6,842 nucleotides of DNA from Betaproteobacteria bacterium (GCA_028868235.1 JAGWUW010000143.1:1-6842); one strand, 5' to 3'; positions 1 to 5,964 are shown, numbered from the stretch's first letter. Made by a program: numbers and translations. The notes: generated by a model not told the origin, from the sequence alone.

Positions 1-231
1 GGCAATCGACCGCTTGTTGCGGTTGACCGCCTGGAAATAGGTGGATTCGCGCGTTTCAAAGCCGTCCTTGTCGATCAGCCAGGGTGGACCAACATGACGG
101 ACGTCATCACCCTCGCCGGGACGCTCGACCTTAATCACGTCAGCGCCGAAGTCTCCCAGACACTGCGTTGCGGTCGGACCCGCGACGACGCGAGTCATGT
201 CGAGAACCTTAATCGCTGAAAGTACCGACAT
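1..231 (-). CDS. Class III (CaiB/BaiF family) CoA-transferase, N-terminal fragment cut by window edge
   Basis: The first 77 codons of a gene that continues past the left edge. The translation opens [19 protein letters not shown] and carries the family's N-terminal signature: the AGP turn (residues 17-19), the stretch [17 protein letters not shown] (29-45) and NRNKRS (70-75). Family members of about 400 residues move CoA between carboxylic acids, usually to activate a growth substrate as its thioester in the cytoplasm. The catalytic aspartate lies further in and is not visible. The start at 231 is supported by AAGGAG six nt upstream. The gene lies 125 bp downstream of the thiolase-like gene on the same strand, so it probably belongs to the same transcription unit, though the gap could hold its own promoter. 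A role in loading the pathway acid onto CoA is inference; racemases of the same fold (alpha-methylacyl-CoA racemase) are the main alternative. Confidence 0.9.
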   Translation of the reverse strand, partial: MSVLSAIKVLDMTRVVAGPTATQCLGDFGADVIKVERPGEGDDVRHVGPPWLIDKDGFETRESTYFQAVNRNKRSIA

Positions 232-356
232 CACCTGCTCCTTGAGCCCTCTGTGATCCGGGCCTAGCGATATTCTGTACTATGTGCAGTCCGCGCAGCA
301 GGGAACGCGAATTGGCTCACGCCCGGCAGTTACCGCAAATCCGTTATTGCGATGCC

Positions 357-1502
357 TCACCGGGTGGCATTGCTGCCAAGAATGGCGGTGACCTGACTGG
401 ACAAGAAACCGCCATTGCCGTGAGCCACGGCGATATCGACGCCGGAAACCTGACGATCTCCTGCCGTTCCCGTCAGCTGTCGGAAGGCTTCTACCACCGT
501 GAACAAGCCGTACATACCCGGATGGACACAGGCGAGTCCGCCACCGTTGGTGTTGACAGGAAGGCTTCCGCCAGGACCCGTCACGCCAGAGCCTACGAAG
601 TCCCCGCCCTCTCCTTTCTTGCAGAAGCCGAGGTCTTCAAGAAACATGATCGTATTGATCGAGAACGCGTCGTACAGTTCAACTACATTGACGTCAGCTG
701 GAGTGAGGCCAGCTTGCGCGAACGCACGCTGGCCACTGAACTTCGCAGCAGAGGTCGTCAAATCTGGCATTTGCGCAATCTGATAATGGTCTGTCGCTTC
801 GCCCAAGCCGAGCAGGTGGGCTGCCTTCCTTTTTTCGACCCGATCCTTGCGCACCATGACGATCGCGGCGGCACCGTCAGTCACCAGGCAGCAATCAAGC
901 ACCGACAGGGGATCTGAGACCATTCGCGCACTGTCATAGTCCTCCCTTGTCACAGGTTTGCGCAAGAAGGCCTCGGGATTGAGCATTGCCCAATCCCGAG
1001 CCGACTTGACGACGGCGTACAAGTGATCCTTGGTGGTCCCGAATTCATGCATGTGCCGGCTCGCGGCGAGCGCGTAGCCCCCGACAGGCAGGCGCAAGCC
1101 GTAAGGCTTCTCGTAGATGTTGGGTGCCGCCGCACTGACGAGTCCACCTGTTCCGGTTCGCTGGTTGCTGCCATAGGCGATCAGCGCCACGTTGATTTCG
1201 CCGGCTGCAAGCGCAAGTGCTGCCACGTTCATATGCGTCAGGAAGGCTGACCCACCAGTGCGGTTATTATTTGTCAGCCTGGGCTGGATACCAAGGTATT
1301 CGGCGAAAGTCAGGCCGCTCAGAAAGTCGCTTGGCTGTCCAACAAACAAGCCGTCCACTTCAGCAAGGCCGATGCCGGCCTCGTCGAGCGCGGCAATGGC
1401 TGCGCGCGCGGCCAGGTCCATAGAAGTGAAACCTGGAGCCTCGCCAATACCGAAAGTTGCGGCGCCGACAATGGCAGCTTGAGCGCGACGGCCAATCGTC
1501 AT
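357..1502 (-). CDS. Thiolase-fold protein of the SCP2/lipid-transfer type, probable acyl-CoA aldolase subunit
   Basis: A 381-residue thiolase-superfamily protein, close to the normal length. Recognisable elements are the N-terminal strand AAIVGAATFGIG (9-20), the DGAAAIVM strand (209-216), VELYDAF (274-280), and the glycine-rich NTNGGGLACVHPGMYG (317-332). The nucleophile region reads NNNRTGGSA (78-86) with no cysteine. The C-terminal motif that is usually C-x-G-x-G is HGNGG (361-365), so His replaces Cys. In Ltp2, the actinobacterial steroid enzyme, a thiolase-like protein without thiolase chemistry works with a DUF35 partner as a retro-aldolase using tyrosines; Tyr277 and Tyr331 are possible counterparts here (inference). 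The start ATG follows the DUF35 stop by 2 nt, with GGAAGGA nine nt upstream, which implies translational coupling. Likely role: carbon-carbon cleavage of a beta-hydroxyacyl-CoA. A condensing or thiolytic role is less likely without the cysteines. Confidence 0.92.
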   Translation of the reverse strand: MTIGRRAQAAIVGAATFGIGEAPGFTSMDLAARAAIAALDEAGIGLAEVDGLFVGQPSDFLSGLTFAEYLGIQPRLTNNNRTGGSAFLTHMNVAALALAAGEINVALIAYGSNQRTGTGGLVSAAAPNIYEKPYGLRLPVGGYALAASRHMHEFGTTKDHLYAVVKSARDWAMLNPEAFLRKPVTREDYDSARMVSDPLSVLDCCLVTDGAAAIVMVRKDRVEKRKAAHLLGLGEATDHYQIAQMPDLTTSAAKFSGQRAFAQAGLTPADVNVVELYDAFSINTIMFLEDLGFCKKGEGGDFVGSGVTGPGGSLPVNTNGGGLACVHPGMYGLFTVVEAFRQLTGTAGDRQVSGVDIAVAHGNGGFLSSQVTAILGSNATR

Positions 1503-1504
1503 GA

Positions 1505-1906
1505 TCAGGAATCCTTCCCGGAATTTTCACTGGCGGCCGGGACAAATACTACGCAGTGCTGGTCCTCGAACGGTACGATCTTCGCTTGGACCCTCATGCC
1601 GATGAACAGTTCTGCGGGCCCCACATCCTCGACGCGGCTCAGCATTCGTGGCCCTTCGTCGAGTTCGACGATGATCACACCGTAATCGGCGTTTGGCGGC
1701 CGTACGCGGACAAGCGTTGTGGCATAGACTGTCCCACCGCCCGAAGCCTCAATCCATTCCAAGTCAGTCTTGCCTGTTCGCGGTTCGGCGACGCGCGGAT
1801 AGAAGAACGGTTTGCCGCTGGACCTGCTCTGCTGGAGCATGAATTTGCCCTGTGCCAGAAAGGCGAGAAATTCTTGGTCGGGCCGGATATCTTCGATAAT
1901 TTTCAT
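1505..1906 (-). CDS. DUF35/OB-fold protein, partner of the adjacent thiolase-like protein
   Basis: A 133-residue protein with the DUF35 layout. It has an N-terminal helix (residues 8-20), a ribbon region (about 24-50), the GGGTVYATTLVRV strand that begins the OB fold (57-69), YGVIIVELDEGPRML (75-89) and a final beta region to about 122. Family members bind thiolase-fold proteins and are required for activity or folding, as in the Ltp2/DUF35 aldolase. The ribbon normally carries two Cys-x-x-Cys pairs binding zinc. Here the first pair aligns to Ser27-Arg-Ser-Ser30 and the second to a segment with no cysteine (39-46). The only cysteine in the protein is Cys118, outside the ribbon. The start lies 18 nt after the upstream SDR stop with no clear Shine-Dalgarno, so translation probably depends on coupling. 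The stop is 2 nt before the thiolase-like start, strong support for a complex. Confidence 0.88.
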   Translation of the reverse strand: MKIIEDIRPDQEFLAFLAQGKFMLQQSRSSGKPFFYPRVAEPRTGKTDLEWIEASGGGTVYATTLVRVRPPNADYGVIIVELDEGPRMLSRVEDVGPAELFIGMRVQAKIVPFEDQHCVVFVPAASENSGKDS

Positions 1907-1924
1907 GGCTTGTTGTTGCCCGAT

Positions 1925-2698
1925 TCAGGTGCTGATGTGGTAACCGCCATTCACCGAGAGGGTTTGTCCGGTGATGTAGGAGGCCGCTTCCGAAAGCAGG
2001 AAACATACCGGTACCGCGACCTCTTCCGGCGAGCCCCAGCGGCCCATCGGGATCTGCGCGAGATAAGTGTCACGAAATTTCTCGCCACGGACGGTTTCGG
2101 TCATCGGCGTCTCGACGACCCCGAATGCAACAGCATTCACGCGGATGCCTCGGCTTGCCCACTCGCGCGCGGCAGACATCGTAAGGCCGGTTATTCCTGA
2201 TTTTGCCGCGCCGTAATTGATCTGACCCACGGTCCCGCGGCGTCCGGCATCCGACGAAATGTTGACAATCGAGCCTGGTGCCCTGTTTCCCTCTGCCGCC
2301 CGAGCGAGCATCTTGCGGCCAACCGCCTGAAGCAGCCGGAATGGCGCAGTCAAGTTAACGTCGATCACGGCCTGCCACGTATCCATATCCATCTTGTGTA
2401 TCATGGCTGCCCGGGAAATACCGGCGTTGTTGACCAGCCCCTCGATGCTACCGCCCCATTCCGCTGCCCTATCCACAGTCGCCGTCACGAACTCGGCGTC
2501 GGTCACATCGCCGGCAGCTGTAAGGAGACGATCCCCGGGGGATTGGCTGGCAAACTGCCCAAGAGCATCCGCATTGCGATCAATGGCAACGACACGACCG
2601 CCCAAGTCTAGGACCGCTTTGGCAATTGCAAGGCCAATACCTTGGCCTGCACCGGTGACAATGACCGTCCTGTCTTCAAGCGTCATTGGATTGAACAT
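1925..2698 (-). CDS. Classical short-chain dehydrogenase/reductase (FabG-like), probable hydroxyacyl-CoA or alcohol dehydrogenase
   Basis: A 257-residue classical SDR with every standard motif: TGAGQGIG nucleotide-binding loop (15-22), Asp40 at the end of the second strand (favours NAD over NADP), GDVTD (63-67), NNAG (90-93), Asn115, and the catalytic set Ser149, Tyr162, Lys166 (YGAAK). The C-terminal part has YITGQTLSVNGGY (241-253), typical of FabG-like enzymes. SSDAGR (148-153) resembles SDRs acting on cyclic hydroxyacyl-CoAs such as BadH. It is first after the regulator and is followed 18 nt later by the DUF35 gene. The start at 2698 has GGAG seven nt upstream; Met5 is a weaker alternative. 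It probably oxidises a secondary hydroxyl on a pathway intermediate with NAD. The substrate cannot be assigned, and reductase activity on a ketone is equally possible from sequence. Confidence 0.92.
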   Translation of the reverse strand: MFNPMTLEDRTVIVTGAGQGIGLAIAKAVLDLGGRVVAIDRNADALGQFASQSPGDRLLTAAGDVTDAEFVTATVDRAAEWGGSIEGLVNNAGISRAAMIHKMDMDTWQAVIDVNLTAPFRLLQAVGRKMLARAAEGNRAPGSIVNISSDAGRRGTVGQINYGAAKSGITGLTMSAAREWASRGIRVNAVAFGVVETPMTETVRGEKFRDTYLAQIPMGRWGSPEEVAVPVCFLLSEAASYITGQTLSVNGGYHIST

Positions 2699-2721
2699 TC
2701 ACAGGCTCCAAAATTTCGTTA

Positions 2722-2762
2722 CGCAGATTGCCTGAATACTCACTGCGAAAGGGTTCCCGCAG
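2722..2762. promoter_or_regulatory. Candidate IclR operator: three CGCAG half-sites in alternating orientation
   Basis: Upstream of the SDR start, CGCAG occurs at 2722-2726, its complement CTGCG at 2743-2747, and CGCAG again at 2758-2762. Read in a common direction, the 8-mers are TTACGCAG, TTTCGCAG and TCCCGCAG. IclR regulators such as PcaU bind sets of three short repeats in mixed orientation, so the arrangement fits an operator 24-64 bp upstream of the start codon. CCCGCAGA at 2756-2763 recurs as its complement at 3880-3887 upstream of the regulator gene. No convincing -35/-10 pair is visible here. The motif is short, so chance is not excluded. Confidence 0.3.
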
Positions 2763-2937
2763 AGCGTTCTATATTGGCTCAATGTCAGAGGTGGCTCACC
2801 CGACAAGGCTGCCTGCCGAGCAAGAATATCGATCCACGCCTATCATCCGTGGTGGAGACTAGCCGCCCCCCTCGTCGCGTGACAGCCTTTTGCGGGCGCT
2901 CGCTGCGGAATATCAGATATGCGTCACCGGAGTTCAT

Positions 2938-2958
2938 GGCCGGGACGTGAAACCGGCC
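2938..2958 (-). other. Small GC hairpin just after the regulator stop codon
   Basis: GGCCGG (2938-2943) and CCGGCC (2953-2958) form a perfect 6-bp stem with a 9-nt loop, starting 2 nt beyond the IclR stop codon in the direction of transcription. There is no following T-run, so it is a weak candidate for a terminator. It may instead be a pause site or a stabilising 3' end that lowers read-through from the regulator into the SDR gene. Confidence 0.35.
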
Positions 2959-2960
2959 TT

Positions 2961-3836
2961 TCAGTTCTCTTGCGAATTCTCGATCAGGTGGTCGCGAATG
3001 AGTTCGGCCACGAATTTGACAATCGAATCCTTCTGCGGTGCAATAATTTCCGCGGCGCCGCCAACACCGATGACGGTAGGCACGGGAAACATGCCGTCCG
3101 GCAGGCACACGGCTATGACAGCTGCACCCGGACTGACTTCGCTTCTCGGGATATAAAGGTATCCGTTTTCCCTAACAAACGAGACGTCTTCCAGAACCTT
3201 GTCGAAATTTATCAGGCTTTCTTCAGGCCGCTTTTCCGCGTTCACACGCCGGACCAGCTTGCTGATCTCGGAGTCTGATAAGTCCTTGAGCAATGCGCGT
3301 CCGCTTGTAGACCTCAGTAATGGACGGCGCTGGCCCGGGGTCAGGTGCAGGCGTAGCGACGTCGTTGCCTGTGCAACCTGAATGTATTGTGCTTCGAGTT
3401 TGTTCCGAATTGCCAGGTACGCAGTCTGTCCCGATGCCGCGTTGACCTTGCGAACCAGTGAAGAAAGCCGGTCTTCGCCGTGCAGCTGGCCGAGCACCCA
3501 CGAGCCCAGAAAACGTACCCGGCTGGTTGGGATAAAGGTGCGATCAGCATTATTGTAAGATAGGTATCCCAGCACGTTCAGACTGCGCATGATTTCAGAA
3601 GTGCTCGACTGCGGATAGTCGAGCGCTCTGGCTACCTGCGCAATGTTCGCCGGAGCCTGGTGATCGTCAAAGAACTCCAGGATCTGCATTGTGCGGCCAG
3701 TGGATTTGACGACGCTGGAAGGCAACGGCTCCCATTTGGCAGTCCTGCCGACGCCGTCCTGACCGGAATCCGCGACTGCGTCCTCAAGAAGATCGCAGAT
3801 CTCTTCCGACCTGTGGATAGCGAAATCGACTCCCAT
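2961..3836 (-). CDS. IclR-family transcriptional regulator
   Basis: A 291-residue regulator with the two-domain IclR layout. The winged helix-turn-helix covers about residues 43-107 and includes the recognition region ARALDYPQSSTSEIMRSL (69-86), followed by the wing LGYLSYNNADRTF. The effector-binding domain runs from about 120 to 285 and includes SGRALL (178-183), FVRENGY (220-226) and PGAAVIAV (236-243). The family binds small acids or CoA-pathway intermediates and acts as repressor or activator of adjacent catabolic genes. About 40 residues precede the DNA-binding domain, longer than usual. I chose ATG at 3836 because GGGAG lies seven nt upstream; an in-frame GTG at 3860 would add eight residues but has a poor ribosome site. 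The next gene on the same strand begins 262 bp downstream with its own candidate operator, so this protein probably controls that unit and perhaps itself. The effector is unknown. Confidence 0.92.
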   Translation of the reverse strand: MGVDFAIHRSEEICDLLEDAVADSGQDGVGRTAKWEPLPSSVVKSTGRTMQILEFFDDHQAPANIAQVARALDYPQSSTSEIMRSLNVLGYLSYNNADRTFIPTSRVRFLGSWVLGQLHGEDRLSSLVRKVNAASGQTAYLAIRNKLEAQYIQVAQATTSLRLHLTPGQRRPLLRSTSGRALLKDLSDSEISKLVRRVNAEKRPEESLINFDKVLEDVSFVRENGYLYIPRSEVSPGAAVIAVCLPDGMFPVPTVIGVGGAAEIIAPQKDSIVKFVAELIRDHLIENSQEN

Positions 3837-3843
3837 CTTCCGT

Positions 3844-3848
3844 CTCCC
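3844..3848 (-). promoter_or_regulatory. Ribosome binding site deciding the regulator start
   Basis: GGGAG on the minus strand, seven nt before the ATG at 3834-3836. It lies inside the region that would be coding if the in-frame GTG at 3858-3860 were used. The GTG has no comparable purine-rich site before it, so the ATG is preferred. Confidence 0.6.
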
Positions 3849-3899
3849 ACGTAAAAGCACCGCCGATGATCCGCCGCTTTCTGCGGGCTCGATAGCGAA

Positions 3900-3928
3900 C
3901 TTATCTTGACTAACACATAGGTGGTGAA
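3900..3928 (-). promoter_or_regulatory. Candidate sigma-70-type promoter for the IclR gene
   Basis: On the minus strand TTCACC (3923-3928) and GATAAG (3900-3905) are separated by 17 bp. Each matches its consensus hexamer at four of six positions. The -10 element is about 64 bp upstream of the chosen ATG. Just upstream, 3930-3952 is AT-rich with GGTA/TACC at its ends, a possible UP-like or operator element. The pair sits directly after the terminator of the preceding unit, where a promoter is expected. The matches are modest. Confidence 0.35.
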
Positions 3929-3961
3929 CGGTAAATCATTTGTTTTAATACCTGGAGTGCC

Positions 3962-3995
3962 AAAAAAAACCGAACCAGGTTTGACCCTGGCTCGG
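3962..3995 (-). terminator. Rho-independent terminator of the crotonase/BadH-like SDR unit
   Basis: On the minus strand CCGAGCCAGG (3995-3986), a 6-nt loop and CCTGGTTCGG (3979-3970) form a 10-bp stem with a single G-T wobble, followed at once by eight T residues (3969-3962). It begins 26 bp beyond the SDR stop codon at 4022. Stem, loop length and T-run all match the standard intrinsic terminator. It separates this unit from the downstream IclR-led unit. Confidence 0.93.
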
Positions 3996-4021
3996 CTCCT
4001 TCATTTCAATTGTCGATCGGG

Positions 4022-4774
4022 TCAACAGACCATCGACATGCCGCCGCTAACGCTCAACGTCTGACCGGTGATATAGTCAGACTCTGCGCTTGCGAAGAAA
4101 AGCACCGCCATAGCGACTTCATCGGGTTCGCCGACACGGCGCATCGGGATGACCTTGGCGAGGTTCTGCTGCACTGACTCTGTCTGAGCGTAATAGAGCG
4201 CGGTTCGCGTCGGCCCGGGCGAGACGCAGTTAACGTTGACATTGGAACGCGCAAGCTCGCGAGCCAGTGTCTTGGTGAAGGATATGATGCCCCCCTTTGC
4301 ACCGGAGTAGACGGCCTCGCTCGGGCTACCGATGCGTCCCGCGTCGCTGGCAATACTGACAATCTTGCCCTTGCCTTTCTCGACCATGCCAGGGGCGAAG
4401 AGATGGCACAGATGCACGGGGCCGGTGAAGTTGATCGCAAGGACAGTGTCCCAAGTTTCAGGCTTGCTGTCGAGGAAGCGCTCCATGAGGTCCCACCCCG
4501 CGCCATTTACCAGGATGTCGACCGTCCCGACGCTTCCCAGCACGCTCTGGCCAAATGCGGCGATGCTATCGCGGCTAGTCAGGTTTACCTTGTGGAATTC
4601 CGCTTGGCCGCCAGCAGCCTTGATCTCGTCGACAGTGGCCTGGCCACCTTCTTCGTTCATGTCGGCCACAACGACCTTCGCCCCCTGGCTCGCCGCCATC
4701 ACCGCAATTGCCTTGCTGATGCCTGCAGCGGCACCGGTCACGACCATCGTCTGCCCGTTAAATCTGCCCGTCAT
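4022..4774 (-). CDS. Short-chain dehydrogenase resembling 2-hydroxycyclohexanecarboxyl-CoA dehydrogenase (BadH-like)
   Basis: A 250-residue classical SDR. Cofactor motifs are TGAAAGIS (13-20), where the third glycine of TGxxxGxG is Ser20, and Asp38, which favours NAD. The usual NNAG reads NGAG (90-93). Asn115, Ser143, Tyr156 and Lys160 form the catalytic set. GAGWD (91-95), LAINFTGPVHL (112-122), APGMVE (127-132), IASDAGRIGSPSEAVY (141-156) and SVSGGMSM (241-248) closely recall BadH, which oxidises the ring hydroxyl of 2-hydroxycyclohexanecarboxyl-CoA to the beta-keto thioester before ring opening. A cyclic beta-hydroxyacyl-CoA is therefore a reasonable substrate class (inference; exact substrate unknown). 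The gene follows the crotonase gene by 32 bp on the same strand and is followed by a strong terminator. AGAAGG lies nine nt before the start. Confidence 0.92.
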   Translation of the reverse strand: MTGRFNGQTMVVTGAAAGISKAIAVMAASQGAKVVVADMNEEGGQATVDEIKAAGGQAEFHKVNLTSRDSIAAFGQSVLGSVGTVDILVNGAGWDLMERFLDSKPETWDTVLAINFTGPVHLCHLFAPGMVEKGKGKIVSIASDAGRIGSPSEAVYSGAKGGIISFTKTLARELARSNVNVNCVSPGPTRTALYYAQTESVQQNLAKVIPMRRVGEPDEVAMAVLFFASAESDYITGQTLSVSGGMSMVC

Positions 4775-4806
4775 AGTTGGACGCCTTCTCTTTGAGTTGT
4801 TTAAAG

Positions 4807-5616
4807 TTAGATCTTGCAGGTCTGATCGAAGACCGGAGCCCGCTTTTCGCGATGCGAAGCCACGCCTTCCTGGACTTCCGGTCCGGTCAGACCGAGCATC
4901 TCGTATGCCACAGAGGCGTCGAACGCCGGCCCTGCCATTCGGAACCAGTTATTGAGCGAGTTCTTCGTCCAGCGGATGGCGCTGGGCGCTCCGTTGGAAA
5001 GGCGCATGGCCACTTCCAGCGCCTTGGCGTCAAGCTCCTCGTCGTCCACCGTAAGCGAAATGAGGCCGATGCGCTCGGCTTCCTCGCCAGAGATCGATTC
5101 GCATGTCAACAGGTAGTACTTGGCCTTCGCCATGCCGCAGAGCAGTGGCCAGATGATGACCGAGTGGTCGCCCGCTGCGACACCAAGCCGGGTATGACCG
5201 TCGATGATGCGCGCGGTCTTCGAGGCGATGGATATATCCGATAGCAAGCCGCAAACCAGGCCCGCCCCAACGGCCGGCCCCCTCATCGCGCTGATGATGG
5301 GCTTCGAGCAATTGATGATGTTGTAGACGAGATTCCGGGTTTCTTTCCAGACCTGATTCCGGAAATGATAGTCGGTCATGCATCGCTCGACGATTGCGAA
5401 ATCCCCGCCTGCAGAGAACGCTTTCTTACCGCCGCTTAGGATAACGGCCGAAATATCCTCGCTGTCGTCAATGTCCCGCCAAATCGTGACGAGTTCGGCA
5501 TGCATCTTGGCGCAAACCGGAGTCAGTCTTTCTGGATCACCCATTGTAATCCGAAGAACGCGCGGCGCGGGGAAGTCGAAAATCAGCTTTTCGTAATTGT
5601 CGAGAAAGGCAGTCAT
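4807..5616 (-). CDS. Crotonase-superfamily (enoyl-CoA hydratase/isomerase-like) protein without hydratase glutamates
   Basis: A 269-residue crotonase-fold protein of normal length. The first oxyanion-hole segment is AFSAGGDF (66-73) and the second is GPAVGAGL (113-120). Aligned to rat enoyl-CoA hydratase, Glu144 falls on Val121 and Glu164 on His141, so both acid/base residues of a classical hydratase are missing. Instead the protein carries HTRLGVAAGDH (141-151) with Asp150, followed by IIWPLLCG (154-161). The C-terminal WTKNSLN (216-222) and EGVASHREKRAPVF (250-263) are typical crotonase ends. CoA-thioester chemistry through an enolate is likely, with isomerase, hydrolase or ring-cleaving activity all possible. 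Its partner is the BadH-like SDR 32 bp downstream; in benzoate degradation BadH is paired with BadI, a crotonase-fold ring hydrolase, although this protein is not an obvious BadI. GGAGGA lies three nt before the start. It heads the unit. Confidence 0.9.
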   Translation of the reverse strand: MTAFLDNYEKLIFDFPAPRVLRITMGDPERLTPVCAKMHAELVTIWRDIDDSEDISAVILSGGKKAFSAGGDFAIVERCMTDYHFRNQVWKETRNLVYNIINCSKPIISAMRGPAVGAGLVCGLLSDISIASKTARIIDGHTRLGVAAGDHSVIIWPLLCGMAKAKYYLLTCESISGEEAERIGLISLTVDDEELDAKALEVAMRLSNGAPSAIRWTKNSLNNWFRMAGPAFDASVAYEMLGLTGPEVQEGVASHREKRAPVFDQTCKI

Positions 5617-5964
5617 TATTCCTCCGACACGGTCCCATTGGCCTTGGCCGAAAACAACCTCAAGTCCGCATGACGCGCGGCAAGGGGACGCGGCAGCATG
5701 GCTTGCCAGCTTGATAATCGCTCACCCATGCACGTTGCCACGGTTAAATCGGGAGCGCACAGATATACCGCCTACTTGGCAGATAAGGTTCAGGCCTGGT
5801 CAGGTCATTGAAACCGGACGCCGATCTTTTCAAAGTCGAATTGTCCGGAGTTTCACTGATGGCGGTCGGCGAAGGATACATTCGGGGCATATTCGAGTGA
5901 AGTACCGGCCCGCTCCAGTACGCCCAGTGCAAGCGGGCTCAGTTAGATGAAGGATGGAATGGTC
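5617..5964. other. Divergent intergenic region between two crotonase genes
   Basis: A 348-bp stretch from which transcription must leave in both directions, toward the minus-strand crotonase and the plus-strand hydratase. Reading frames through it have no recognisable protein similarity. In the frame of the plus-strand gene, stop codons occur at several points, including TAG at 5944-5946. The upstream translation shows no trace of a dehydrogenase domain. I found no confident -35/-10 or sigma-54 pair on either strand. The only clear structure is the inverted repeat at 5805-5859. Confidence 0.6.
5805..5859. repeat. Imperfect inverted repeat in the divergent promoter region
   Basis: TGAAACCGGAC (5809-5819) pairs with GTCCGGAGTTTCA (5843-5855). 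The arms match over all 11 positions apart from a 2-nt insertion in the right arm, and partial pairing extends outward to 5805 and 5859. The 23-nt spacer contains TTTCAA, which also complements the left TTGAAA (5808-5813 with 5828-5833). It could be an operator for a dimeric regulator or a hairpin in the 5' leader of the plus-strand gene. Confidence 0.45.

Noticed and set aside
334..351. Small inverted repeat CGCAA/TTGCG after the thiolase-like stop
   Set aside because: Only five base pairs and no T-run, so it is not a credible terminator; read-through to the CoA-transferase is more likely.
282..917. A 211-codon plus-strand reading frame opposite the thiolase-like gene
   Set aside because: It lies antisense to a well-supported gene, its translation has no recognisable domain, and long opposite-strand frames are common in GC-rich coding DNA.
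1556..2200. A 214-codon plus-strand reading frame spanning the DUF35 and SDR genes
   Set aside because: It crosses the boundary of two clear minus-strand genes and has no family features; it is a shadow of their codon bias.
2785..3108. A 107-codon minus-strand frame overlapping the regulator's 3' end and running into the intergenic region
   Set aside because: It overlaps the IclR coding region in another frame, has arginine-rich composition typical of a shadow frame, and no good ribosome site; the internal ATG at 2937 sits within a hairpin.
4332..4955. A 207-codon plus-strand frame opposite the BadH-like SDR
   Set aside because: It is antisense to an SDR with all catalytic residues and shows no domain of its own.
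5684..5740. Possible sigma-54 promoter on the minus strand (TGGCA-type sequences)
   Set aside because: The GG and GC elements are not at the required 10-nt spacing in any register examined.
5617..5946. Possible degraded dehydrogenase domain upstream of the plus-strand hydratase
   Set aside because: Translation in the gene's own frame shows multiple stops and no Rossmann glycine motif or other dehydrogenase similarity.
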